This document shows positions 21,735-30,104 of a DNA stretch of 64,000 bases, one piece after another. The position numbers and the translations under genes are program-made. Position 1 is the first letter of the stretch; every line of letters starts with the position of its first letter. This stretch comes from Pseudomonas sp. ATCC 13867 (GTDB lineage: Bacteria; Pseudomonadota; Gammaproteobacteria; Pseudomonadales; Pseudomonadaceae). Location of the stretch: positions 1 to 64,000 of the forward strand of contig NC_020829.1 of assembly GCF_000349845.1 (NCBI RefSeq), given 5' to 3'. A model generated the notes under the pieces. The model was not told the DNA's origin, made no database searches, and saw nothing but the letters and a program-made list of their open reading frames with translations.

Positions 21735-22751
21735 CTAGAAGTCGGCCTCGCTGAGGCTTTCGACGCGCATGTTGCCGTGCAGCACCTTGTACAGGGTCAG
21801 GCTGATGTCGCTGTACTGATAGCCGGTGGCGGTGCTGAACTGCTCGACCTGCAGCAGGCTGGAGCGAAAGTTACAGCCGCTGGCGATGTCCTTGTACTTC
21901 ACGTAGTACGTCCCCGGGCTGATCTGGCGCAGGGTGAACTTCTGCCCGGCGGGCACGAAGGCATGCCGCTCCAGGGTGCCGCTGCGTGAGGTGGCAGGGC
22001 CCAGTTTGATATACAGCGCGCTGTTGCCCTGGGAGTTGTCGATGCTGATTTGCGAGTAACCGGCGTTGTAGGGGATGCCAAACCCGCGCACGTAGCCCGC
22101 CGTGCGCGGCCAGGCACGACCCTTGGGATCCTGTGGCATCGGCTGACAGCGCGGTACAGGGGGCCCGGCCGGTGCCGTACGGCTGGCGGCGGGGGTTGCG
22201 GCCGGCAACAACGGACTGCCGGGCGTCGCCGATGCCGTTGTGCGCGCAGGGGCAGACGGCGGTACGTAGGCACTGTGGCGTTGACCGTACGAGTCCAGGT
22301 AGGACAGCCCGAGCACCAGGGCGAAGCCTAGCGCGCCGATCCAGCGGGCAGTGCGGAACAGATTGCCGAGCAGTGCGCCCCAGGCGAGCGGAGGCGCGCT
22401 TTGACGCTGCTGCGGTGGGGGTGGCGGGGGCGTTTTCGGCGGCGGCGGCGGAGGCGGTGGTGGCTGCGTGTGCGCGCGGCCGGCCTGGCGCTGGAACTGT
22501 TCGAACTGTGCCTGTTGAAAGGCCTGCTCTTGCTGCGCGATCCAGTCATCGTGCGAGCGCCGGCGCTGTGGGTCGGAAAGCACCTCGTACGCCTGATTGA
22601 TCATGGCCATGATCCGCGCGGCCTGCGGATCACCCGGATTCTTATCCGGGTGATACTTCTGTGTCAGGCTCTTATACGCGGCGCGGATGACTTCGGCCGA
22701 GGCCGTGCGCGCCACCATCAGGTTGTCGTAGTGCGTACGCGGTTTCTGCAT
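21735..22751 (-). CDS. Membrane-anchored J-domain protein
   Basis: This 338-aa protein starts at ATG 22751 with AAGGGA upstream; a longer frame upstream reads as non-coding. The N-terminal J domain (about 6-70) contains the HPD motif in KYHPDKNPGD, which stimulates Hsp70 ATPase activity. A glutamine-rich helix and a long polyproline stretch follow, then one transmembrane segment (IGALGFALVLGLSYLD) and a proline/alanine linker. A C-terminal beta-rich domain (SGTLERHAFVPAGQKFTLRQ) is likely periplasmic. It probably recruits DnaK to a membrane or envelope partner. Its 643-aa divergent neighbour may be functionally linked (inference). Confidence 0.85.
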   Translation of the reverse strand: MQKPRTHYDNLMVARTASAEVIRAAYKSLTQKYHPDKNPGDPQAARIMAMINQAYEVLSDPQRRRSHDDWIAQQEQAFQQAQFEQFQRQAGRAHTQPPPPPPPPPKTPPPPPPQQRQSAPPLAWGALLGNLFRTARWIGALGFALVLGLSYLDSYGQRHSAYVPPSAPARTTASATPGSPLLPAATPAASRTAPAGPPVPRCQPMPQDPKGRAWPRTAGYVRGFGIPYNAGYSQISIDNSQGNSALYIKLGPATSRSGTLERHAFVPAGQKFTLRQISPGTYYVKYKDIASGCNFRSSLLQVEQFSTATGYQYSDISLTLYKVLHGNMRVESLSEADF

Positions 22752-22863
22752 GTCCCTTGCCTTGAAGCGCCGCAATCGGCGCCCGGTGCATCCTGGGCGA
22801 ACTCGCCGGGCCACCCTTGGTGGCGAAATGCAATTGTCGGTTGGCACGTTCGTGCTGGCAAGA

Positions 22864-23160
22864 TCACTCGGTGGGAGGTGACGCGCGGCGCCGAATAACG
22901 CCCGCGCTACCGAGCAGCAATAGTCCTGCCGCGATATCCAGCAGCATCCACAGCTCTTTGGGGAGATGCAGTTTGGCGAGCGGATTGAAGACCAAGGCGC
23001 ACAGGCCGTAGGCCCAGGGTAACCAGCGATGCTGACGTTGCGCCGCCAAGTAGGTGGCGAATATGAAAACCGCGCAGGCCAGCAGGCGCAGGACACTGTA
23101 GTAGGCGTACGGTAGGGGGAACGCGCCGGCCATCAGCATGAGACCGCACAGCAGAATCAC
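22864..23160 (-). CDS. Small membrane protein (about 98 aa, DUF6804-like)
   Basis: The product is almost entirely hydrophobic, with three to four transmembrane segments: ILLCGLMLMAGAFPLPYAYY, LLACAVFIFATYLAA, WAYGLCALVFNP and WMLLDIAAGLLLLGSAG. The pattern FPLPYxYYxxLR...NPLxxxHLPKELW resembles small uncharacterised membrane proteins of the DUF6804 kind. The start is uncertain: GTG 23160 is used here, but an AGGAG sits about seven bases before a possible ATA codon a few residues upstream. It lies 112 bp upstream of the J-domain gene on the same strand. Confidence 0.65.
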   Translation of the reverse strand: MILLCGLMLMAGAFPLPYAYYSVLRLLACAVFIFATYLAAQRQHRWLPWAYGLCALVFNPLAKLHLPKELWMLLDIAAGLLLLGSAGVIRRRASPPTE

Positions 23161-23273
23161 TGGGAAAGGTATGGAGGGACTCCTGAGGGGCGAATGAACG
23201 AAAGCAGAGGAAAGTCTTTTCTGCGCCCGGCGCAATTGTAGGTTGGGGACTCCAACCCCACAGGAGTTGCCCC

Positions 23274-23420
23274 ATGAGCCATCACACCAAGCATCACGCC
23301 AATCAATCCAATCCGAACCATCCGAGCCACCAGGCGGCTCAGGACAATCGGTCGAACCAGCTGAACCCGAACAACCCTGCGTACCACAGCAGCCGGCAAG
23401 CACCGAAGCCCGGCAAATAA
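23274..23420 (+). CDS. Asn/His/Ser-rich small protein (48 aa)
   Basis: ATG 23274 is preceded by GGAG at good spacing and opens a 48-codon frame ending TAA at 23420. The product is extremely rich in Asn, His, Ser, Gln and Pro (MSHHTKHHANQSNPNHPSHQ at its start) and ends in a NPNNPAYHSSR motif plus a basic tail. Very similar short hydrophilic proteins with an NQxNPNNPAYxSSR motif occur widely in pseudomonads without known function. It is divergent from the small membrane gene and followed 55 bp later by the 643-aa gene. Confidence 0.75.
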   Translation: MSHHTKHHANQSNPNHPSHQAAQDNRSNQLNPNNPAYHSSRQAPKPGK

Positions 23421-23434
23421 CCAGGCATGGTAGG

Positions 23435-23456
23435 CCGGGGAATCCTCCTTCCCCGG
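23435..23456. other. Hairpin between small protein and 643-aa gene
   Basis: CCGGGGAA at 23435-23442 pairs with TTCCCCGG at 23449-23456 over a six-base loop. No U-run follows, so it is more likely an mRNA processing/stability hairpin or weak attenuator ahead of the next gene than a terminator. Confidence 0.45.
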
Positions 23457-23475
23457 TCTGACAAGGAGCGTAAAA

Positions 23476-25407
23476 ATGGCCCGTAAAGCCGAAACCAACG
23501 GCATCGCCGATACCCTGCGTCGCCTATTTGGCCACGATGCGGATCGCAGCCTGGTCAGCAAACTCGCGGATGAACCGCCACTGCAGGCGCATCGCGTCGA
23601 CCCCAAAGGGAATTCGCTGACGCTCAAGCGCTCGGATGCATGCGACAACCTGATCAAGAACCTAGTGGCGCTGGACAGCGTGTTCAACAGCCGAAGCTTC
23701 TGTGGCCGTCTCGCGAAGGGCGAGGTAGCGGACGGCGAACTACGCCGTGAAATCGCCCACGCTCAGGCACGCCTGCAACAGAAGCTGCGGGCCTATGCCT
23801 ATTGGTTCGATCGCCTGGAGTCACTCGAGGCGCTGTTGCAGGATCGACCGTCGCTGGAAACCTTTGCACTGCAAGATCGCTTGCCGTTAAGCACCGCGAG
23901 CGCGGCCGAGCAGCCGGGCGCACCCTACGCCTTGCGGGCGGTGCAATTGCTCGAGAGCGTCGAAGAGCAGGGGCGCGGCGCCACTGTGGATGCCGAGCAG
24001 CTCAGTGAAAAAGCCTGGGCGTTGCATCGCTTGGGCCTACAGGCGCAGGCCCACCAAGTAGCACGCCGGGCGGTCGCGATCAATCCTCAACACTCTGAGG
24101 CCTGGATGCTCTTGGCGTTGGGGTGCCTTGAGCAAAAGCGTGGGGGGGAGCAAGCGCGCTGGAGTTATCAGCAGGCGCGTGAGTGGGCCGACCCGGGGTC
24201 GTCACATGAACAGTGGGCCGAGGAGATGCGCGATGAGGCGGAGGGGCGTATTGCCAACGCCTTGCATCAACACCGGTCGGTGATTTTTCCGGCCCTGCGC
24301 TATTGGCCGTTTAAGTTGGAGCACAAAGCGCGGCAGTATCGTCACCGCGACCAGTATGAAGTGGTTCGCAACTGGTGCATTGATTGGCTCTTCACCTTGC
24401 TGCGCCCCCACTCGGGGCCGCTCTCGTCGGACGTTGACGTACAGCGTGCCTACGCTGCCAACGGGATGGGGCCCGAATTCGTATGGAGCGAAGCCAGTCG
24501 TTGGTATCAGCGTCTGGGGGGACGTGGGGACAAAAGCCATGGACTCTCCGAGTTGGAGCTCGAGGTTGCGGCCATGCTCCATCATGAATGGGCGGATTTG
24601 GTCGGCCAGTCAATGGGCTTCTCCTTCTTTCAACGCTTGCTGCTTGACCCACAGCGCCACCTGATCGCGCTGAAGCTATTGCACATTGGCTATGTCTTGG
24701 GCTTTGGTGGGTACGAACGTCTGCGGGATCGAGTGCTGGATGATTTGCAGTACTGGAAGTCGACGGAAATCCTGCATGTCCTGAACGACAGAGCGTTGCT
24801 GCAGGTACTCACTACCCATTGCTCCACTGCTGGAATGCAGGAACTGGGCAACCGCTTTGCGCAATTGGCGGGCATCGTCGATGTGGAACAGCGGGCGCAC
24901 TCATCTCGACTTCGGGGAAACCTCTGGCGACAGCGTTATCACCATGCGTTTGTTCGGGGAGAGTATGCCTGTTGCCGCGAAGTGGCTGTGGCCGCACAGC
25001 AGTACTTGATGCAGTCTCCGGATGCCCCAGCGCCTGTTGATCTCAGTTGCGAAGAAGCCCAGCAGAACGTGCTGAGCCTCAAACACTGGAAGTATCTTGA
25101 GCTGAGGGCAGCTGTGGAAATGCCACCCGGTGCAGAGAGTGCTGTGAGCTTGCTATCCGTCGATGAGCCGATCGTCTATTTCGCCGACGAGCGTAGCTAT
25201 TTGATCGAAGAGTTTGGCGGGGACGAGTTCATCGACGAGTCGTTCTGGGTGGCTCCCTATGGCGACTCGATTATCAGCACTGGCCGCTGGCGCAAAGCAG
25301 TTTGTGCACTGGCGGAAGACAAGGTGCTGCAGGGCTCGGTCATTAAGCAGATTGAGGAGCTTACCGGCATGCTACGGCAGCTGGAGGACGCGGCACTTTT
25401 GGTTTAG
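23476..25407 (+). CDS. TPR-containing cytosolic protein of unknown function (643 aa)
   Basis: ATG 23476 has GGAG eight bases upstream. The protein is soluble and mostly helical. Residues about 170-240 form tetratricopeptide-like repeats (EKAWALHRLGLQAQAHQVARRAVAINPQ, then EAWMLLALGCLEQKR). The rest, with many Trp, His and Arg residues (HKARQYRHRDQYEVVRNWCI), matches nothing I can name. The last 60 residues are acidic. It reads away from the J-domain gene and towards the convergent gene at 25438, with a 30-bp gap. A role as a J-domain/Hsp70-linked scaffold is only a guess from proximity. Confidence 0.7.
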   Translation: MARKAETNGIADTLRRLFGHDADRSLVSKLADEPPLQAHRVDPKGNSLTLKRSDACDNLIKNLVALDSVFNSRSFCGRLAKGEVADGELRREIAHAQARLQQKLRAYAYWFDRLESLEALLQDRPSLETFALQDRLPLSTASAAEQPGAPYALRAVQLLESVEEQGRGATVDAEQLSEKAWALHRLGLQAQAHQVARRAVAINPQHSEAWMLLALGCLEQKRGGEQARWSYQQAREWADPGSSHEQWAEEMRDEAEGRIANALHQHRSVIFPALRYWPFKLEHKARQYRHRDQYEVVRNWCIDWLFTLLRPHSGPLSSDVDVQRAYAANGMGPEFVWSEASRWYQRLGGRGDKSHGLSELELEVAAMLHHEWADLVGQSMGFSFFQRLLLDPQRHLIALKLLHIGYVLGFGGYERLRDRVLDDLQYWKSTEILHVLNDRALLQVLTTHCSTAGMQELGNRFAQLAGIVDVEQRAHSSRLRGNLWRQRYHHAFVRGEYACCREVAVAAQQYLMQSPDAPAPVDLSCEEAQQNVLSLKHWKYLELRAAVEMPPGAESAVSLLSVDEPIVYFADERSYLIEEFGGDEFIDESFWVAPYGDSIISTGRWRKAVCALAEDKVLQGSVIKQIEELTGMLRQLEDAALLV

Positions 25408-25437
25408 ACCTCCTCGTCGAGCAGAGCATTGGGCTTC

Positions 25438-26394
25438 TTAGCGCTGCAGGGCGGCGAAGTAATTCAGGTTCGCGGCCTCCCCGCTGACCAAATCGCGCCC
25501 TGCCCAGCGCAGATCCGCTGCATCGTCATCAAAAACCGCCATGGCCGCCAGTGTCTGATATGTGTCCTCACTCTGCATGCTCAATTGCCCATTCGCTGGA
25601 TCAAGCATGGCGAGGTTCAGCCAATCGCCTTGGTAAGGGGCAGCTTCGACTTGGGTGATCAGGCGGGTCAGCGCTGAGATGATGGGGCTGTCCTGGGGCA
25701 GAACGAAACAGATTCGCGGCACCAGTGCTCGATGAGCCAAAGCGAGCTGAAGGTACTCCAAGCCAACCGCCATGGCGGGTTTTGCAATGCTGCCCACCCG
25801 GATGAACAGGGCCACCTGGGCAACGCCATCCTGGGTGACCAGCATATTGGGAGCCTGGTACAGGGTGGCGCCCGCCTGCTGCAGGATGCGCCCTTCGGGG
25901 TAACCAAAGAACTTTGCGCCAACGCGCGCAATGGCGTCAGCACTGCTGCGCTCATGGGCAAGGAGGAGGCGTCGGGTACTGTCGCGATTGTGCAGCACCG
26001 CCTTCTGCGGTTCTGCCTCTTGCAACTCACCCAAGAGGCTGTTGAGTTGCTCCAAAGAACACTGGTTGCGCAGGACGTCGGGGAGCAATGTCTGGGCACG
26101 AGCGGGAGATATCTGCGCAATCTTGCCCAGCATGTCGGCTTGCATATAGGTGCAACCGACCTCCTCGAGGCCAAGGTTCGGTCTCAGGTCATCTAGCGCC
26201 CGCCCGGCCTTCATCATCCGCGCAAATGTGGCGTTTTTGACACCGGCGCTTTGGGCGTGGCGCAGGAGGACGTCTGCCTGACGCTCCCCTTTGGCTAGCG
26301 CCGTAGGGAGCTCTGCAGAGGCCACTCGATACTGACTGAACCAGGCTGTGTTGGCGCGCCGTCCCACTGAGGGCTCCTTCCATCGACGCCTCAT
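25438..26394 (-). CDS. Unknown protein divergent from tnsABC (possible regulator)
   Basis: I do not recognise this protein. ATG 26394 (MRRRWKEPSVGRR) gives 318 aa and leaves a 167-bp divergent promoter region; a start further upstream would overlap the operator-like repeats. The N-terminal third is basic and helical with a helix-turn-helix-like pattern (KGERQADVLLRHAQSAGVKNATFARMMKAG). The C-terminal half is alternating alpha/beta (VAQVALFIRVGSIAKPAMAV, then RICFVLPQDS). Divergent placement next to tnsA with inverted repeats between suggests a transposition regulator or accessory factor (inference). Confidence 0.6.
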   Translation of the reverse strand: MRRRWKEPSVGRRANTAWFSQYRVASAELPTALAKGERQADVLLRHAQSAGVKNATFARMMKAGRALDDLRPNLGLEEVGCTYMQADMLGKIAQISPARAQTLLPDVLRNQCSLEQLNSLLGELQEAEPQKAVLHNRDSTRRLLLAHERSSADAIARVGAKFFGYPEGRILQQAGATLYQAPNMLVTQDGVAQVALFIRVGSIAKPAMAVGLEYLQLALAHRALVPRICFVLPQDSPIISALTRLITQVEAAPYQGDWLNLAMLDPANGQLSMQSEDTYQTLAAMAVFDDDAADLRWAGRDLVSGEAANLNYFAALQR

Positions 26395-26460
26395 TTTGCC
26401 GGAAATTGCGGGCGAAACGTAATGGTGTTTGACGACACCCGTGGACTGCGCTATTCCTAA

Positions 26461-26525
26461 TGACAGATATAAATTACAGCCTGTCATATAGTGCCGGTTT
26501 TCCACCGCACAACCAGCACTATATG
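26461..26525. promoter_or_regulatory. Operator-like inverted repeats in the tnsA divergent promoter region
   Basis: Two inverted repeats are seen. TGACAG at 26461-26466 faces CTGTCA at 26481-26486. CATATAGTGC at 26485-26494 faces a perfect GCACTATATG at 26516-26525. The AT-rich stretch lies 36-100 bp before the tnsA start and just upstream of the divergent gene, an arrangement typical of dimeric repressor binding. Confidence 0.6.
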
Positions 26526-26561
26526 GCAATGGCGCCATTGGACATTGTCGTTGGATGAGTC

Positions 26562-27275
26562 ATGAAGCTTGACGCCCTTTCCCCCCTTCACAGCCGCGAC
26601 GTTGCGCGGCGTACGCATCGTGGCCGCCGCGCCTTTGTCCTGTGCTCGCCGAAAAACGGTCGAGTCGAAATTCGCCTGGAGTCGCGGCTGGAGCAGTCCG
26701 TTGCGCAGGCTTTGGAGCTTGATCCCCGGGTACGCAGCTACCGCACCCAGCCCTTCACCCTGGAACTCAGTACCGGTCGATTACTCGCCGAGCGCCCCTC
26801 CCGGCGGCAGGCGCTGGAGACGTTCTATACACCGGACTTCGTCGCAGATGTGAATGGCTTGGAGGTGGTGATCGAGGTCAAGCCAGCCGCCTTTCTTGAG
26901 GAGCGTCGCGAGCAGCTTGTGCACTTGCGGTCGCGCTTTTTGGCCCTCGGTCGGCGTTTCGTGGTGATCACTGAGGCGGATCTTCCGCCGGTCTATCAGC
27001 GCAACCTCGCAGTGCTCCTACCCTTCCTGACTCAGGCGTCCAGTCATTTGGTCTCCTGGGTAGAACCGCTGACGCGGCGTGCGCCGGAGCAACTGCGTGG
27101 GTCACTGCGTGAGGTACTCGCGGGTCTATCCCCGGCCAATCATTACCTGGGAGCCGCCCTGCTGTTGGGGGTTCTGCGGGTTGACCTGTGTGAACACTGT
27201 CTGGAGCACATGGATTTTGAGGTAGAGCCGGCGCTCGGCTCGCTCGGCGTATTTGAGGTGTTGCGCTATGACTGA
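26562..27275 (+). CDS. tnsA: Tn7-type transposon endonuclease TnsA
   Basis: TnsA cleaves the 5' ends of the transposon so that, with TnsB, the element is cut out rather than copied by cointegration. The 237-aa protein has the restriction-endonuclease-like core of the family: an acidic helix residue (E44 in ESRLEQSVAQAL), the YTPDF aspartate D92, and the EVK motif at 105-107. A C-terminal helical domain expected to contact TnsC follows. The sequence is compact and intact. It is the first gene of a tightly overlapping operon; the tnsB start at 27268 lies inside its last codons. Confidence 0.93.
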   Translation: MKLDALSPLHSRDVARRTHRGRRAFVLCSPKNGRVEIRLESRLEQSVAQALELDPRVRSYRTQPFTLELSTGRLLAERPSRRQALETFYTPDFVADVNGLEVVIEVKPAAFLEERREQLVHLRSRFLALGRRFVVITEADLPPVYQRNLAVLLPFLTQASSHLVSWVEPLTRRAPEQLRGSLREVLAGLSPANHYLGAALLLGVLRVDLCEHCLEHMDFEVEPALGSLGVFEVLRYD

Positions 27276-29202
27276 CTCATTGGCGGTTAATCAGTACATC
27301 CAGCGCGAGGGTGCCTGGTATCGGATCTCTGCCATCAGACCGTTGTTGGGTGACATCGACTTGGAGGGCAAAGGAGGGGTGAGGCTTACCTTGCCACTGC
27401 GAGATTTCCAGAACGGGATCGCCAGCGGAGCGATTCGCCTGCAGTGCGGTGCAGTCACGCCGGCCAAACGGGTCACAACGATGAAGGAGCGTCAGGAAGC
27501 CGAATTTCGCCTGGCATTGCTGGATCTTAACGCCCAGTTAGAGAGGCTCCCGATCGACGCTCAGGAGCGCAAGTTCAGGCTCGAAGCTTTCTGCAGTCAG
27601 CAGAAGCGCAAGCTGCCCTGTGCCAAGACCTTGCTGAGGTACCGTGACGCCTTCGCCACAGCAGGATTTGAAGGACTTGTTCCGAGCTTCAGCCGTCGTG
27701 GCGGCTCGGGGTGGTCGCGTAAGCGCGCAGCGAAGGAACTTGCCGAGGAGGTCATCCTTGAAACCTTCATGCGCGATGACAAAATCAATTTGAGCGGCCT
27801 CGCTCTGATGGTGAATAACCGACTGGAAAAAGGCAGCGCTAGCCAGGGGGCGCCGGCGCAGCTGGATCGAAAAACCATCAGTCGGATGATCCAGCGGATG
27901 CCCAAGGGGCTCGTTAGGGAGGGACGACTCGATCCTCGCACGTTCGCGCTGTGGAATCGCCAGGCGGTGCGCACCTTCGAGGTGAGGCAGCCTCTCGAGC
28001 GCGTTGAACTGGATGCCAAAACCATCGATATGTACTGCCGCGATGAGGTGGGAAATCTGTACACCCAACTCACGCTGTACGCGATGGTTTGTGCCTACGC
28101 CTCCTATCCGCTGGCGATTTATGTCTGCGCTGGAAAGCCCAGCGAGTACACCCTGTTGAAACTCTTTGAGAACTTCTTTACGCCGAAAGACCAAGCGTTC
28201 AAGGATCGCTTTGGTATTCGTACGGACTTGGTGGCGCCCAGCGCGTTGTCGCTAGTGGTATTCGATAACGCAGCAGAAAACTCCTCGGATCTGGCGCTTG
28301 CGTTGCTGCGAGAGGTTGGCATCAGCTTCGAATACGCGCGTGTCGCGCGTGGCGACGACAAAGGTCACGTCGAGTCGCTGTTTGGCGTACTCGATAAGCG
28401 CCTGCTGCATAAGTTGCCGGGCGCTACCCGCAGCCAGGATGGGCGTAACCCCAGTCGCCATGCGAGGGCTAGCGCTGAGGCGTGCTACACGATTGAGCAG
28501 ATCTACCGCGAGATCATGCGATTCGTCGCGGACGTTTACATCCACGAGCCCCGGGAAAAGTTGGGGTTCCGCTTTGGTGAAAAGACCTCGATTCACGAGG
28601 CCATGGACAACGCGATGCAACAGTTCGTGCCACTGCCACCACCGCCTTTGGAGACGATTCAGCGACTGATCCTGAACATCAACCGTGACGTGCGGAAGCT
28701 GCAGCACTACGGCGTGGATTTTGAGGGTTTTCAGTACCACAGCAGCGCACTGGCTGGTCTGGCCCGCAGCCGCGATATTCCGCAGCTGGAAATACTGTAC
28801 AACCCGGACGACTGCTCAGCGATTTTTGCCGTGCACCCGGATGATCGCAGCTTGATGCGGCTGCCGAACAAAATGCCGGGCGTGCCTCCGGTGTCGTTTG
28901 AAATCGCCAAGTCGCTGCGCAAGCTCTACACCCGGGCGGGAGCGATGCAGGGAAGCGATTACCGACGTCTGTATGCCGAGGCGCTGGAGCGCTATACACG
29001 AGACAGCCAGGGTGGGCGTCGGAAGAAAGTTTCCGAAAACAATCGTGAGGCACGTAAGCGTGAGCAACATCAGCACACGAAGAATTTGCAGCAGCAGTTG
29101 CAAGCACATACCTCGGTTGCAGTCTTGCCGGAGGTTGGCCCCTCCCGCGGAGTAGATCAGATCGTGGTGCCGGCGCCACGACGGGAGCGCGCCAATGACT
29201 AA
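27268..29202 (+). CDS. tnsB: Tn7-type DDE transposase TnsB
   Basis: TnsB binds the repeated sites in the transposon ends and joins the 3' ends to target DNA. The 644-aa protein has N-terminal helix-turn-helix DNA-binding segments and a retroviral-integrase-fold catalytic core. The acidic triad is D249 (ELDAKTID), D333 (VVFDNAAEN) and E369 (KGHVESLFG), with 35 residues between the last two, normal for rve-type enzymes. A beta-barrel region and a charged C-terminal tail (RKREQHQHTKNLQQQLQ) likely to engage TnsC follow. The start at 27268 overlaps tnsA; GAGG lies about ten bases upstream. Confidence 0.95.
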   Translation: MTDSLAVNQYIQREGAWYRISAIRPLLGDIDLEGKGGVRLTLPLRDFQNGIASGAIRLQCGAVTPAKRVTTMKERQEAEFRLALLDLNAQLERLPIDAQERKFRLEAFCSQQKRKLPCAKTLLRYRDAFATAGFEGLVPSFSRRGGSGWSRKRAAKELAEEVILETFMRDDKINLSGLALMVNNRLEKGSASQGAPAQLDRKTISRMIQRMPKGLVREGRLDPRTFALWNRQAVRTFEVRQPLERVELDAKTIDMYCRDEVGNLYTQLTLYAMVCAYASYPLAIYVCAGKPSEYTLLKLFENFFTPKDQAFKDRFGIRTDLVAPSALSLVVFDNAAENSSDLALALLREVGISFEYARVARGDDKGHVESLFGVLDKRLLHKLPGATRSQDGRNPSRHARASAEACYTIEQIYREIMRFVADVYIHEPREKLGFRFGEKTSIHEAMDNAMQQFVPLPPPPLETIQRLILNINRDVRKLQHYGVDFEGFQYHSSALAGLARSRDIPQLEILYNPDDCSAIFAVHPDDRSLMRLPNKMPGVPPVSFEIAKSLRKLYTRAGAMQGSDYRRLYAEALERYTRDSQGGRRKKVSENNREARKREQHQHTKNLQQQLQAHTSVAVLPEVGPSRGVDQIVVPAPRRERAND

Positions 29203-30103
29203 GTTCGATCCCCTGATTTGTCATGAACGATTCTTAAACGCTGAAACAGCGATACATGATTTGCTCCTGTGTGCTCGCCAGGGCGATCCCCAGATTCTGC
29301 CGATCGTGGGGCCGAGCCGGGTCGGCAAGTCCACACTCTTACGCAGTTTGCCCTCTGCCCCACGCGGAACCAGTCATCGCGAGGTTTTAATTGTCACCAG
29401 CCCTAAGCATTTGAGTCGGCGTGCGCTGCCCGATGCGTGTTTGGCAGCGCTGGGCCTGATGCCTGACCTGTACCGCAATCAGGTGATGGCTGATCAGGCT
29501 CTGTTGAAAGGGCTAAAGCAAGCAGGCACCAGGCTGGTGGTGTTCGACGAAACGCAGCACATGCTCGAGCGCGCCGGTTCGACCACGGCCCGCGCGGCGG
29601 GCGACTTCCTCAAGACTCTGTTCGATGAGGCTCGCTGTAGTGTGTTGCTGCTAGGCCTGCCCTCCATGTTGGCGCTATTCCAAGCTAACGAACAGCTGGC
29701 TGGTCGTTCTCGGCGGGAGATCGAGTACTACCCCTATCAATGGGACGGTGACGAGTTCCTCGCTTTCCGTGCGGCCCTGGCGGGCGCCTTGGCAGCTCTG
29801 GAGGAGTGGGGTTGGCAGACCTTTTCCAGCAACGATGTAGAGTTTGCCAGACGTATGTATCTGGCTTCGGCCGGTCGCTATGGTGTGGTGCATCGCTTGT
29901 TTCAGGAGGTAGTTGCGACGGCCCAGGGCTCGGCCAAACACGCGGACTACCCTGCGTTTGCTCAGGCATTCGACCAAGCCATCATGCAACCGGGCGAGTG
30001 CAATAACCCATTTGAGCAAAGTCTCGTCGTAGAAACTGAGCATCTCGCGCGCGCCTATGTGTCGGTGATGCCAGAAGTCTTTGCTCCACATGGAGGGTGC
30101 TGA
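29195..30103 (+). CDS. tnsC: AAA+ transposition regulator TnsC/TniB
   Basis: TnsC is the ATPase that passes target information from TniQ to the TnsAB transposase and gives target immunity. The 302-aa protein has Walker A GPSRVGKST at 39-47 and Walker B LVVFDETQH around 114-122, followed by sensor-type segments (SVLLLGLPSMLALFQ). Its size is nearer to TniB than to the 555-aa TnsC of Tn7. The start overlaps the tnsB end by 8 bp and the stop is one base before the tniQ ATG. Confidence 0.93.
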   Translation: MTKFDPLICHERFLNAETAIHDLLLCARQGDPQILPIVGPSRVGKSTLLRSLPSAPRGTSHREVLIVTSPKHLSRRALPDACLAALGLMPDLYRNQVMADQALLKGLKQAGTRLVVFDETQHMLERAGSTTARAAGDFLKTLFDEARCSVLLLGLPSMLALFQANEQLAGRSRREIEYYPYQWDGDEFLAFRAALAGALAALEEWGWQTFSSNDVEFARRMYLASAGRYGVVHRLFQEVVATAQGSAKHADYPAFAQAFDQAIMQPGECNNPFEQSLVVETEHLARAYVSVMPEVFAPHGGC

Positions 30104-30104
30104 C

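Noticed and set aside
22752..23096. N-terminal extension of the J-domain protein to 453 aa
   Set aside because: The added 115 residues are Pro/Arg/Ser-rich, overlap the small membrane gene in another frame, and ATG 22751 has a good ribosome site right before the J domain.
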